Positions 42,271-49,294 of a stretch of 64,000 bases of DNA are shown piece after piece; position 1 is the first letter of the stretch; each line of letters starts with the position of its first letter. The notes under the pieces were generated by a model. That model was not told the origin of the DNA, searched no databases, and saw only the letters and a list, made by a program, of their open reading frames with translations. Position numbers and translations under genes: made by a program. This DNA is from Conyzicola lurida (GTDB taxonomy: Bacteria > Actinomycetota > Actinomycetes > Actinomycetales > Microbacteriaceae), in the NCBI RefSeq assembly GCF_014204935.1, contig NZ_JACHMJ010000001.1, positions 2,728,001 through 2,792,000 of the forward strand. Reading direction: 5' to 3'.

Positions 42271-44771
42271 TCCGCCGAGCCCTGGCGGTTCTCGCGCTCG
42301 TCGCGGCCGGGGTCGTGCTCGGCCCGGCCGCGGTGGCGCCGGCGTTCGCGGCGACCCCCGCCGACGCGCCCCAGCCCGACGAGGTCTGGTTCGGCCCCGA
42401 CCTCGACTGGACGAACGACGCCCCCGACGGCTACGCGGGCCGCCTCGGCGAGACCCCGTCGATGTACGAACTCACGCTGCCGTATCCGATCAGCGAGGAT
42501 GCCGCGGCGCAATGGCGCACGACGGCCCGGGCGGTCGCCACCCAGGGCGCGGTCCTCGTGCTGAGCTTTCTCCCCTCCGAGGCCCTCGGAGACCTCACCG
42601 CCTCCGACGCCGAAGCCGCCGAGTCCCTGCTCGCCGAGATGCACGACCAGTACGGCACGCAACAGCTGCTGCGTTTCGCGCCCGAGATGAACGGCACCTG
42701 GATCTCGTGGGGCCAGCAGCCCAACGCGTACGTGGACGCCTTCACGCTCGTCGCCGACACGGTCCACGCCGGCGACTCCGGAGCCCTCATGGTCTGGGCC
42801 CCGTCCTACGGGTCGGGCTACCCGTTCGGTCTCGCCGAGGGCCGGCTCGACTCACTCTCCGCGACCGACCTGGCCAGGCTCGACACCGACGGCGACGGCG
42901 ACATCACCGAGTCCGACGACCCGTACGCTCCATACTTCCCCGGCGACGACGCCGTCGACTGGGTGGGACAGACGATGTTCTACTTCGGCAAGGGCGAGGC
43001 GACGGCGTCGGCCGGCGTCGAGGTGCCCCTGACCGAGAACCAGGCGGCCGTCGACACCGAGGTCGAGCAGCGCTTCACCGAGACCTGGGGCTACACCGTC
43101 GCGCAGGACGACAACTTCTACGACCGGTTCGCCGTCGAATACGACCTCCCCCTGCTGCTCGACACCGGGGCCCTCTACGACGACGAGCTCGACGGCGCGA
43201 CCGAGACGGACGTCAAACGCGGGTGGTGGCGGCAGGTGCTCACCGCGGCATCCGACCGCCCTCTCATCAAGGGCATCACCTGGCTCGAGGCCGAGCGCGA
43301 GGAGGCGGAGGCCGGCGGCGACGAGGTCGACTGGCGGGCCACCGACGACCCGCAGATCGCGGCGGCACTGCTCGACGACCTGCGGGCCCACGGCGGCATC
43401 GAGTTCGGGCCGGTCACCGAGGTGGTCTCGAAAGAGCAGGGCAACGCGGCGACCGTGCAGGTGCGCGAAGACGGCACCAGCACCGGCGGCGACCAGATGT
43501 CGTTCATCGTCTGGTGTGCGGCAGGACTCGCGATCGCCTTCCTGCTCTCGGGGCTGATCGGCAAGTTCGCGCCGAGCTGGCGCTACGTCGACGACGGTTC
43601 GTCCAGCCGCGACCTGCGCATCGACCTGTTCCGCGGCTTCATCATCCTCGCGGTGGTGGTCACGCACATCGAGGTCGCGGGCGCCCTGTCGTACGTCACA
43701 CTGCAGTTCATCGGCGCGATCACCGGCGCCGAGATGTTCGTGTTCCTCTCGGGACTCGTGCTCGGCATGGTCTACCCGCTGGGCGTGCGCAAGTTCGGCG
43801 AGCTGAAATCGGCGACCGGGGCACTGAGGCGAGCGGGCAAGCAGTACACCGTCACCATCGTCGTGATCCTCGTGGTGTTCGCGCTGAGCTTCGTGCCCTT
43901 CCTCGGCGCCGCGGCGATCACGACGTTCACCGACCGCGGCACTGGTCTGGACGGACTCGGCGCCGAGGGCACAACCTACGACCTCTACCCGAACGCCGAC
44001 CGCCTGCTCGACTACCCGCCGCCCTGGTACGCGGTGCGCCAGTTGCTGCTGCTCGAGATGGGGCCGTGGCCGTTCAACATCATGGGCCTGTTCGTGGTGC
44101 TCAGCGTCACCATCCCGGCCGCGATGTGGTTGTTGAAGCGCAAGCTGTGGTGGGTGCTGCTGGCCGTGAGCTGGGGCCTGTACCTGTGGCGCACGTTCGT
44201 GCCCGACGCGCCCGCGCTGCCGTCGCAGTTCGAGGCGGTCTTCCCGCTCTTCCTCTGGCAGGTCCTGTTCGCGCACGGCCTCGTCGTGGGCTACTACCGC
44301 AAGCAGATCACACGCGCGCTGACCAGCCTTCCCGGCCGCATCATCACCGCGGTCGTCGTCGTGGGCTACGCGGGCTTTCTCGTCTACCTCTGGGCGGGCT
44401 ACACCTACGGTTTCGAACCGACGCCGTTCCCGGTGGGCTTCTACGACTCGCTCTACGGCACTGCCTACCAGCGGGTCGACATGCAGTGGGGCCGTCTCGC
44501 CGACGTGGTGCTGATGGTCGTCTGCACCTACGCGATCCTCACCGCGTTCTGGAAGCCGATCAACGCTGCGATCGGCTGGCTCTGGATCCCCCTCGGCCAG
44601 GCCAGCCTCTACGTGTTCGTCTGGCAGGTGTTCTTCGCGCTGGCCGTGGCCTCGATCCCCGGCCTCGACCGCTCCAACGTCTGGCTCGGCACCGGGATCC
44701 ACATCGGTCTCATCCTGCTCGTCTGGTTCATGGTCAAGAAGAAGTTCATGTTCAAAATCATCCCGCGATGA
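42258..44771 (+). CDS. Secreted GH26-like domain fused to OpgC acyltransferase
   Basis: 837 residues from GTG 42258. A signal peptide (1-31, ending AFA-A) is followed by a TIM-barrel-like extracellular part (about 40-385) similar to GH26 mannanases: PEMNGTWISWG (candidate acid/base Glu143; the usual His before Glu is Pro), an EF-hand-like Ca loop DTDGDGDITESD (209-220), and KGITWLEAE (candidate nucleophile Glu344). From about 413 on it has some ten membrane segments of the OpgC/acyltransferase-3 type (DLFRGFIILAVVVTHIEVAG), which transfer acyl groups to glucans. Last gene of the GT2 operon; it probably trims and/or acylates the polymer. Confidence 0.85.
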   Translation: MPALIRRALAVLALVAAGVVLGPAAVAPAFAATPADAPQPDEVWFGPDLDWTNDAPDGYAGRLGETPSMYELTLPYPISEDAAAQWRTTARAVATQGAVLVLSFLPSEALGDLTASDAEAAESLLAEMHDQYGTQQLLRFAPEMNGTWISWGQQPNAYVDAFTLVADTVHAGDSGALMVWAPSYGSGYPFGLAEGRLDSLSATDLARLDTDGDGDITESDDPYAPYFPGDDAVDWVGQTMFYFGKGEATASAGVEVPLTENQAAVDTEVEQRFTETWGYTVAQDDNFYDRFAVEYDLPLLLDTGALYDDELDGATETDVKRGWWRQVLTAASDRPLIKGITWLEAEREEAEAGGDEVDWRATDDPQIAAALLDDLRAHGGIEFGPVTEVVSKEQGNAATVQVREDGTSTGGDQMSFIVWCAAGLAIAFLLSGLIGKFAPSWRYVDDGSSSRDLRIDLFRGFIILAVVVTHIEVAGALSYVTLQFIGAITGAEMFVFLSGLVLGMVYPLGVRKFGELKSATGALRRAGKQYTVTIVVILVVFALSFVPFLGAAAITTFTDRGTGLDGLGAEGTTYDLYPNADRLLDYPPPWYAVRQLLLLEMGPWPFNIMGLFVVLSVTIPAAMWLLKRKLWWVLLAVSWGLYLWRTFVPDAPALPSQFEAVFPLFLWQVLFAHGLVVGYYRKQITRALTSLPGRIITAVVVVGYAGFLVYLWAGYTYGFEPTPFPVGFYDSLYGTAYQRVDMQWGRLADVVLMVVCTYAILTAFWKPINAAIGWLWIPLGQASLYVFVWQVFFALAVASIPGLDRSNVWLGTGIHIGLILLVWFMVKKKFMFKIIPR

Positions 44772-44804
44772 TTCAGGGGCGAGGATGCCGCGGCAGCACG
44801 CGGT

Positions 44805-45203
44805 TCAATTGATGATCTCTCCGCGCTCGTCGGAACGGATCGCTGCCAGCCGTCGCCTCCACGCCTGGAGCGCCTCGGGGGTGAGCCGCGTCCAGTCGGC
44901 GACCTCGCCGATCACCCTGATGGGCGCGCTGCTGCGGTACGAGCGCGTGGGGTTCCCGGGGAACTTCTTGTCGGTCACGTTCGGATCGTCCTCGAACTCG
45001 CCGGTCGGCTCGACGGCGTAGACGCGCGGTTCGCCGTCGCCCGCGGCGAGTTCGGCGGCCAGGCCGGCGCCGTCCGGCAGCGCGGTGAAGTAGATGTGGT
45101 TCATCACGATCTCGGGACGGTAGTTCGACCGGAAACCCGGCGTGAGCAGGTCGCCGACGCGCAGGTCGGCTTTTGTTCCGTGGAAGAACGGCCCCTCGTC
45201 CAC
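44805..45203 (-). CDS. arr: NAD+-rifampin ADP-ribosyltransferase
   Basis: 132 residues; small family with normal length. Diagnostic blocks: FFHGTKADLRVGDLLTPGFRSNY, MNHIYFTALPDGAGLAAELA, RVYAVEPTGEFEDDPNVTDKKFPGNPTRSYRS. The start is GTG 45203, 10 bases after the reductase-like gene stop. Inactivates rifamycins by ADP-ribosylation. Chromosomal arr genes are widespread in environmental actinobacteria, and no integron or transposon is seen beside it here. Confidence 0.93.
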   Translation of the reverse strand: MDEGPFFHGTKADLRVGDLLTPGFRSNYRPEIVMNHIYFTALPDGAGLAAELAAGDGEPRVYAVEPTGEFEDDPNVTDKKFPGNPTRSYRSSAPIRVIGEVADWTRLTPEALQAWRRRLAAIRSDERGEIIN

Positions 45204-45213
45204 TGCTCGGCTC

Positions 45214-45876
45214 CTATCTCGAGGTGCGCGTGAAGACGTAGTGCACGACGCCGCTCGGCGATGCGGTCGCCTCGACGTCGAACCGTTCTTCGAGGTGTTC
45301 CAGCCCGTCCCACAGGCGCACTCCCCGGCCGAGCACGATCGGCACGACCACGACGTGCAGGTAGTCGACCAGGTCGGCCTCGAGGAACTCGCGCACGACC
45401 GTGGGCCCGCCGCCCAGGCGCACGTCGAGGCCGCCGGCGAGCTCGGTCGCGAGGGCGAGGGCGTCGACGGGTGCGAGCTCGCGGAAGAGGAACGTCGTCT
45501 CGCCGACCGCGAGGTCGGGGCGGGTATGGTGCGTGAGCACGATGACGGGCGAATGGAACGGGGGTTCCTCTCCCCACCAGCCGCGCCACGACTCGTCCTC
45601 CCACGGGCCGAGCTGCGGGCCGAACTTGCGGCGCCCCATGATCTCGACCCCGATGCCCCGGTTGGTCGCGGCCGCGAACGCGTCGTCGACGCCCCGGGAG
45701 CCGCCGCCGACCGCCTCGTCCTCATGGCCGGTCATGCTCACGAAACTGTGGGTGGGGAAGAACCAGCCCATCAGCCGCTGACCGGCATGCCCGAACGGGG
45801 TCTCGAACGACTGGCCCTCGCCGGTCGCGTAGCCGTCGATCGATACGGCGAGGTTGTGTACGCGGAGTTGGGTCAT
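45214..45876 (-). CDS. Dihydrofolate reductase-fold (RibD C-terminal) protein
   Basis: 220 residues with the RibD_C/DHFR-like fold: MTQLRVHNLAVSIDGYATG at the start, EIMGRRKFGPQLGPW, LGGGPTVVREFLEADLVDYLHVVVVPIVLGRG and RLWDGL. Annotated members of this class are usually NADPH-dependent reductases of unknown substrate. ATG 45876 has GGAGGG 12 bases upstream. It is the first gene of a two-gene unit with arr; whether it contributes to drug tolerance is unknown. Confidence 0.85.
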   Translation of the reverse strand: MTQLRVHNLAVSIDGYATGEGQSFETPFGHAGQRLMGWFFPTHSFVSMTGHEDEAVGGGSRGVDDAFAAATNRGIGVEIMGRRKFGPQLGPWEDESWRGWWGEEPPFHSPVIVLTHHTRPDLAVGETTFLFRELAPVDALALATELAGGLDVRLGGGPTVVREFLEADLVDYLHVVVVPIVLGRGVRLWDGLEHLEERFDVEATASPSGVVHYVFTRTSR

Positions 45877-46015
45877 GTCGTCTACGTCCCTCCAGAGCGG
45901 TTGCTGCTGACGCGTCATCCCAGATCTTCGGATCAGTATGGCAGCGACGGTGCCGCGCTGCCGGGGCGGGATGACCGCCCAGCCGCTTTTGTCGTTCGCG
46001 GCGCAGAATGGGGTT

Positions 46016-46384
46016 ATGACTCCGGAGCCCAAGACCTGTCGATCCTGCGGCCGGGAGATCACCTGGCGCAAGAAGTGGGAACGCAACTGGGACGAGATCG
46101 CCTACTGCAGCGACGCCTGCCGCAGCCACAAGATCTCGGCGACCGACCGAAAGCTCGAGCAGGCGATCCGAGACCTCCTCGCCGCCCGGGCACTGACGTC
46201 GACGATTTGTCCGTCGGATGCCGCACGCGCCGTCTCCCCGGACGATTGGCGTGACCTCATGGAACCCGCCCGCCGCGCCGCCCGCCGTCTGGTCGCCGCG
46301 GGCGAGGTCGACATCACGCAGGGCGGTTCGGTGGTCGACCCGTCGCGGGCGAAGGGGCCGATCCGTATCCGGCGGCGCGCGTAG
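46016..46384 (+). CDS. DUF2256 and DUF3253 domain protein
   Basis: 122 residues. The N-terminal CxxC-CxxxC zinc-finger-like DUF2256 (KTCRSCGREITWRKKWERNWDEIAYCSDACR) is followed by a winged-helix-like DUF3253 (about 45-122, EQAIRDLLAARALTSTICPSDAARAV...WRDLMEPARRAARRLVAAGEV). The combination is common in bacteria and uncharacterised; its sequence suggests nucleic-acid binding. ATG 46016. Monocistronic. Confidence 0.9.
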   Translation: MTPEPKTCRSCGREITWRKKWERNWDEIAYCSDACRSHKISATDRKLEQAIRDLLAARALTSTICPSDAARAVSPDDWRDLMEPARRAARRLVAAGEVDITQGGSVVDPSRAKGPIRIRRRA

Positions 46385-46481
46385 GCTCTGCCTTCTTCAT
46401 GGGTCCCCCGCTTCCCCACCCCGGCATAGAGGAGAATGGTCGGACAGCAGAGGCACGCTCTGTGTGCCTTGAGGAGCTTCG

Positions 46482-46874
46482 ATGACCCTGCCCGAATCTC
46501 TGCTGGAACTGCTGCGCAAGCCGAGCCCGTGTTTCCTCTCCACGATCATGGCCGACGGATCCCCTCAGGTGACGGAGACGTGGGTCGACACCGACGGCGA
46601 GCACGTCATCATCAACACGGTGGTCGGATTCGTGAAGGTTCGCAACGTCGAGCGGGATCCCCGCGTGGCAGTTGCAATTCAGGACCCCGAGAACCCGTTC
46701 CGCTACATCCAGGTGCGGGGCGAAGTGATCGGCATGACGACGGATGGCGGTGCGGAAAGCATCGAGGCGCTGTCGCAGAAGTACACCGGCCAGCCCTACC
46801 CCTGGTACGGCGGACGTGACCAGCAGCGCGTCATCCTGACCATCAAGGCCAACAGCGTCAGCGGTCAGGGCTGA
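46482..46874 (+). CDS. PPOX-class F420-dependent oxidoreductase-like protein
   Basis: 130 residues, split-barrel flavin/F420-binding fold. PCFLSTIMADGSPQVTETWVDTDGEHVIINT...KVRNVERDPRVAVAIQDPENPFRYIQVRGEV is the pyridoxamine-oxidase-like core of the actinobacterial F420-dependent family (TIGR03618-like). The end region QKYTGQPYPWYGGRDQQRVILTI is typical. ATG 46482 follows GAGGAGC. Substrate unknown. Confidence 0.85.
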   Translation: MTLPESLLELLRKPSPCFLSTIMADGSPQVTETWVDTDGEHVIINTVVGFVKVRNVERDPRVAVAIQDPENPFRYIQVRGEVIGMTTDGGAESIEALSQKYTGQPYPWYGGRDQQRVILTIKANSVSGQG

Positions 46875-46906
46875 TCGCTTGTGATGATGCCCCCTCGCGG
46901 GCAGGT

Positions 46907-47821
46907 TCACGCTCGTATCTGCCCATAAGGAACAGGCATCGGGCTCGGCGGGCGCAGAGAATCTGCGACCTGCGCGCCGATGCGTTCGCCCCATCTCGAA
47001 TAGGTGCGGGACGTGAGATCCCTGGCGGCATCCAATGTGATCATCGGCGTACCCGTCTGTTCGCAGATCCGGCCCGTCACGATATCGAGTGTTCGCGCAT
47101 GGTTGCCGGTGATGCGACGTGCGAACGGGCTGAGATAGCTGGCTAAATGCAGGCTTGCGGTGCTCGTCACGAACACTGATGTGGCGTCGGCGGACTTGAG
47201 AGCCTTCACCAACGCCGACATGTCACGCCGCCAGCCGCGGCGGGTAGTGAGACAAAAGGCATCGGTCGTGGCCATCATGAGGATTATGGAGTCGTATCCG
47301 TCGAGAGACAGTTCGCCGAGAGCACTGAGTGTCGAGCGGGCCGACGCGGCCGGTTGTGCCACCAACGTCACGACCACACCGCGCTCAAGTCTTTCGGCTG
47401 TCTGTCGGGCCAGATTCCCCGCAATGCCCAACTCGTGGCTCCTCACTCCGAACCCCGCCGCGGGTCCGTCACCGATGAGGAGAATGCGGGCGGGGTCGTT
47501 TCCGGCGACGCTGATCTCGGAGGATCCGCTCGGGTATAGCCACTCGCTCTCATCCTGAGTTCGTGCGCGGAACCATCCCCAAAAGAATGCTCGCAGGAGC
47601 ACGTGCCAGTACGCCTGAGCCCAATGCGACGGTGGTAATTTTTTCGCATCACTCGGAGGCGGGGACTCGCTACGGGGCACCGCGCCATGTGAGGCGGGCC
47701 CGCCAAATTCGTGATCGACCTTTTTGTCACAGTCGCACCGGACGTGGATCTTGTGCCCGGAGGCAGCCTGCACGAAGATCTCGGCGTGCTGGGTTTCTCG
47801 GTCGATCGCCATCGCCACCAT
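46907..47821 (-). CDS. SGNH hydrolase-like protein with altered nucleophile block
   Basis: 304 residues if ATG 47821 is used; the true start is uncertain (GTG 47680 also fits). The first ~65 residues contain CDCDKK and a Pro/Ser-rich part, then WHVLLRAFFWGWFRARTQ and ILLIGDGPAAGFGV. The last is the SGNH block I region, but it reads GDGP instead of GDS. ILMMATTDAF corresponds to block III. Catalytic Asp/His near the C-terminus are not evident (SRWGERIGAQVADSLR). May be a non-catalytic or unusual SGNH protein. It follows the 71-aa gene by 2 bases. Confidence 0.6.
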   Translation of the reverse strand: MVAMAIDRETQHAEIFVQAASGHKIHVRCDCDKKVDHEFGGPASHGAVPRSESPPPSDAKKLPPSHWAQAYWHVLLRAFFWGWFRARTQDESEWLYPSGSSEISVAGNDPARILLIGDGPAAGFGVRSHELGIAGNLARQTAERLERGVVVTLVAQPAASARSTLSALGELSLDGYDSIILMMATTDAFCLTTRRGWRRDMSALVKALKSADATSVFVTSTASLHLASYLSPFARRITGNHARTLDIVTGRICEQTGTPMITLDAARDLTSRTYSRWGERIGAQVADSLRPPSPMPVPYGQIRA

Positions 47822-47823
47822 CG

Positions 47824-48039
47824 TCAGAACCCGGCCGACAAGTACTCGGCCGCTTGCGCTTCTGACATGTCGAATCGTCTCCCGCCGATGAGGTGGTTCG
47901 CGACGATGCCCGGAAGCTGGCGGCGTACTGTGTGGCTTGATCGACCTTCCAGGCTCAGCCGCACTGGCCGCTCTTCCCCTGCCCCCAGCAGGGGCATCCC
48001 GGGGACTGAAGCGTGCGGGGTTTCTCCGCGGAGGGCCAT
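47824..48039 (-). CDS. Small hypothetical protein (71 aa)
   Basis: ATG 48039 is preceded by AAAGG at 8 bases; the frame is open a little further upstream. The product (MALRGETPHASVPGMPLLGAG... ending QAAEYLSAGF) has no recognised domain. Its stop lies 2 bases before the ATG of the SGNH-like gene, suggesting a two-gene unit. A frameshift linking it to the next gene cannot be excluded. Confidence 0.4.
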   Translation of the reverse strand: MALRGETPHASVPGMPLLGAGEERPVRLSLEGRSSHTVRRQLPGIVANHLIGGRRFDMSEAQAAEYLSAGF

Positions 48040-48254
48040 CGCCGACACCTTTCAGATAGTCGTCACTACGGTCGTGCTGGCACGCGCGGAAGCGCGCTCG
48101 ACTCGATCAGGATCGCTCGGCCGGGGTACCGCGACCCCGACTGTGCCAACGTATGCGCCGCAAACCAGTCCCCGATATCCGCCCAGCGCGGAAGAACGTC
48201 CGATCTGCGTGCAGGGACCGGACGGACGTCCAGTCGCGGCAATAGAATCACTGC

Positions 48255-49268
48255 ATGGGAGCGGACACCGGCGAAATGTTCGCGAGCCACCGTGTCGCGT
48301 CGTGCCACGACATCGACCATGCCCGGCAGGCCCTCAGCAACGTTTTCCTGCCAGTCGACTTCCCCTCGGCGCGGACTTCCGCGATCGTCGATTTGAAGCT
48401 CAACGCCCTGCGAGTCGGTCGGCTTACCTGCGGGTACATGAGTTTTCACGATGCGGTGAGCATCGAGACCGCGGAGGCGGAAAACTATCACGTCGATATT
48501 CCGACGGGTGGCAGAGCGATGATGCGGGCGGGCCTCGGCTCGCCGGTGTACGGGTCGGACATGACGGCCGGGATCTTTATGCCCGGGCGGCCGGTGGATA
48601 TCGACTGCGGGGAAGGGTTCGCGCAACTCTCGCTGATGATCCCTCGCGACCTGTTGCAGCTCGAAATCGAGAACCTGCTCGGCGACGAGCTCGCCAGCCC
48701 GCTCGAGTTCCAGGAAGAGCTCGATCTCACGACACCTGGTGCTCGGTCGATGATGCAGGCCCTCAGAATGATCGACGACGCGTCCGGACAGAATGGCGGA
48801 GCGCTAACGCACCCGTTGGCGGTCCAGAGGTTGGAGCAAGTGCTCGTTCACAGTCTGCTATTCGCGCAGCGGCACAATCACTCGCTCGCCCTCAGTGGAC
48901 CGTCGCCTGCCCCGGGCGTCCGTCCGGTATCGCGCGCGATCGAGCTCATGCGCAGCGATCCTGCGCATCCGTGGACAGTGGCGGAGCTGGCGGCCGCGGT
49001 TTCGCTCAGCGTGCGCAGCCTGCAAGAGGGCTTCCGCCGCTCTCTGGACACGACGCCGACCGTGTATTTGCGGCACCTCAGACTCGAGAAGGCACACGAC
49101 GAACTGACGTTGGCGGCGCCGGGCACGGTGAGTGTGACGGAGGTGGCCGCACGATGGGGGTTCGTCCACCTCGGAAGGTTTGCAGCGTCGTACCGCCGAG
49201 CATTTTCCGAGCACCCTTCTGACACGCTGCGGTCCGCGGGAGTGCGCGAACTGCCGACCGCGAAATAG
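48255..49268 (+). CDS. AraC-family transcriptional regulator
   Basis: 337 residues. An N-terminal AraC-binding-like domain (about 30-200) and a C-terminal double HTH: WTVAELAAAVSLSVRSLQEGFRRSLDTTPTVYLRHLRLEKAHDEL and VTEVAARWGFVHLGRFAASYRRAFSEHPSDTL. The domain plan is that of AraC_binding_2/FeaR-like regulators. ATG 48255 is assumed; Met at about residue 8 is an alternative. Codon use is looser than in the left part of the window. Target not evident; upstream 48040-48254 has no gene. Confidence 0.88.
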   Translation: MGADTGEMFASHRVASCHDIDHARQALSNVFLPVDFPSARTSAIVDLKLNALRVGRLTCGYMSFHDAVSIETAEAENYHVDIPTGGRAMMRAGLGSPVYGSDMTAGIFMPGRPVDIDCGEGFAQLSLMIPRDLLQLEIENLLGDELASPLEFQEELDLTTPGARSMMQALRMIDDASGQNGGALTHPLAVQRLEQVLVHSLLFAQRHNHSLALSGPSPAPGVRPVSRAIELMRSDPAHPWTVAELAAAVSLSVRSLQEGFRRSLDTTPTVYLRHLRLEKAHDELTLAAPGTVSVTEVAARWGFVHLGRFAASYRRAFSEHPSDTLRSAGVRELPTAK

Positions 49269-49294
49269 CGAGCGCGCCGGCTTGTCGGCCGTCC

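Noticed and set aside
44772-44804. Terminator between the OpgC gene and arr
   Set aside because: No stable hairpin is seen in the 33-base convergent gap.
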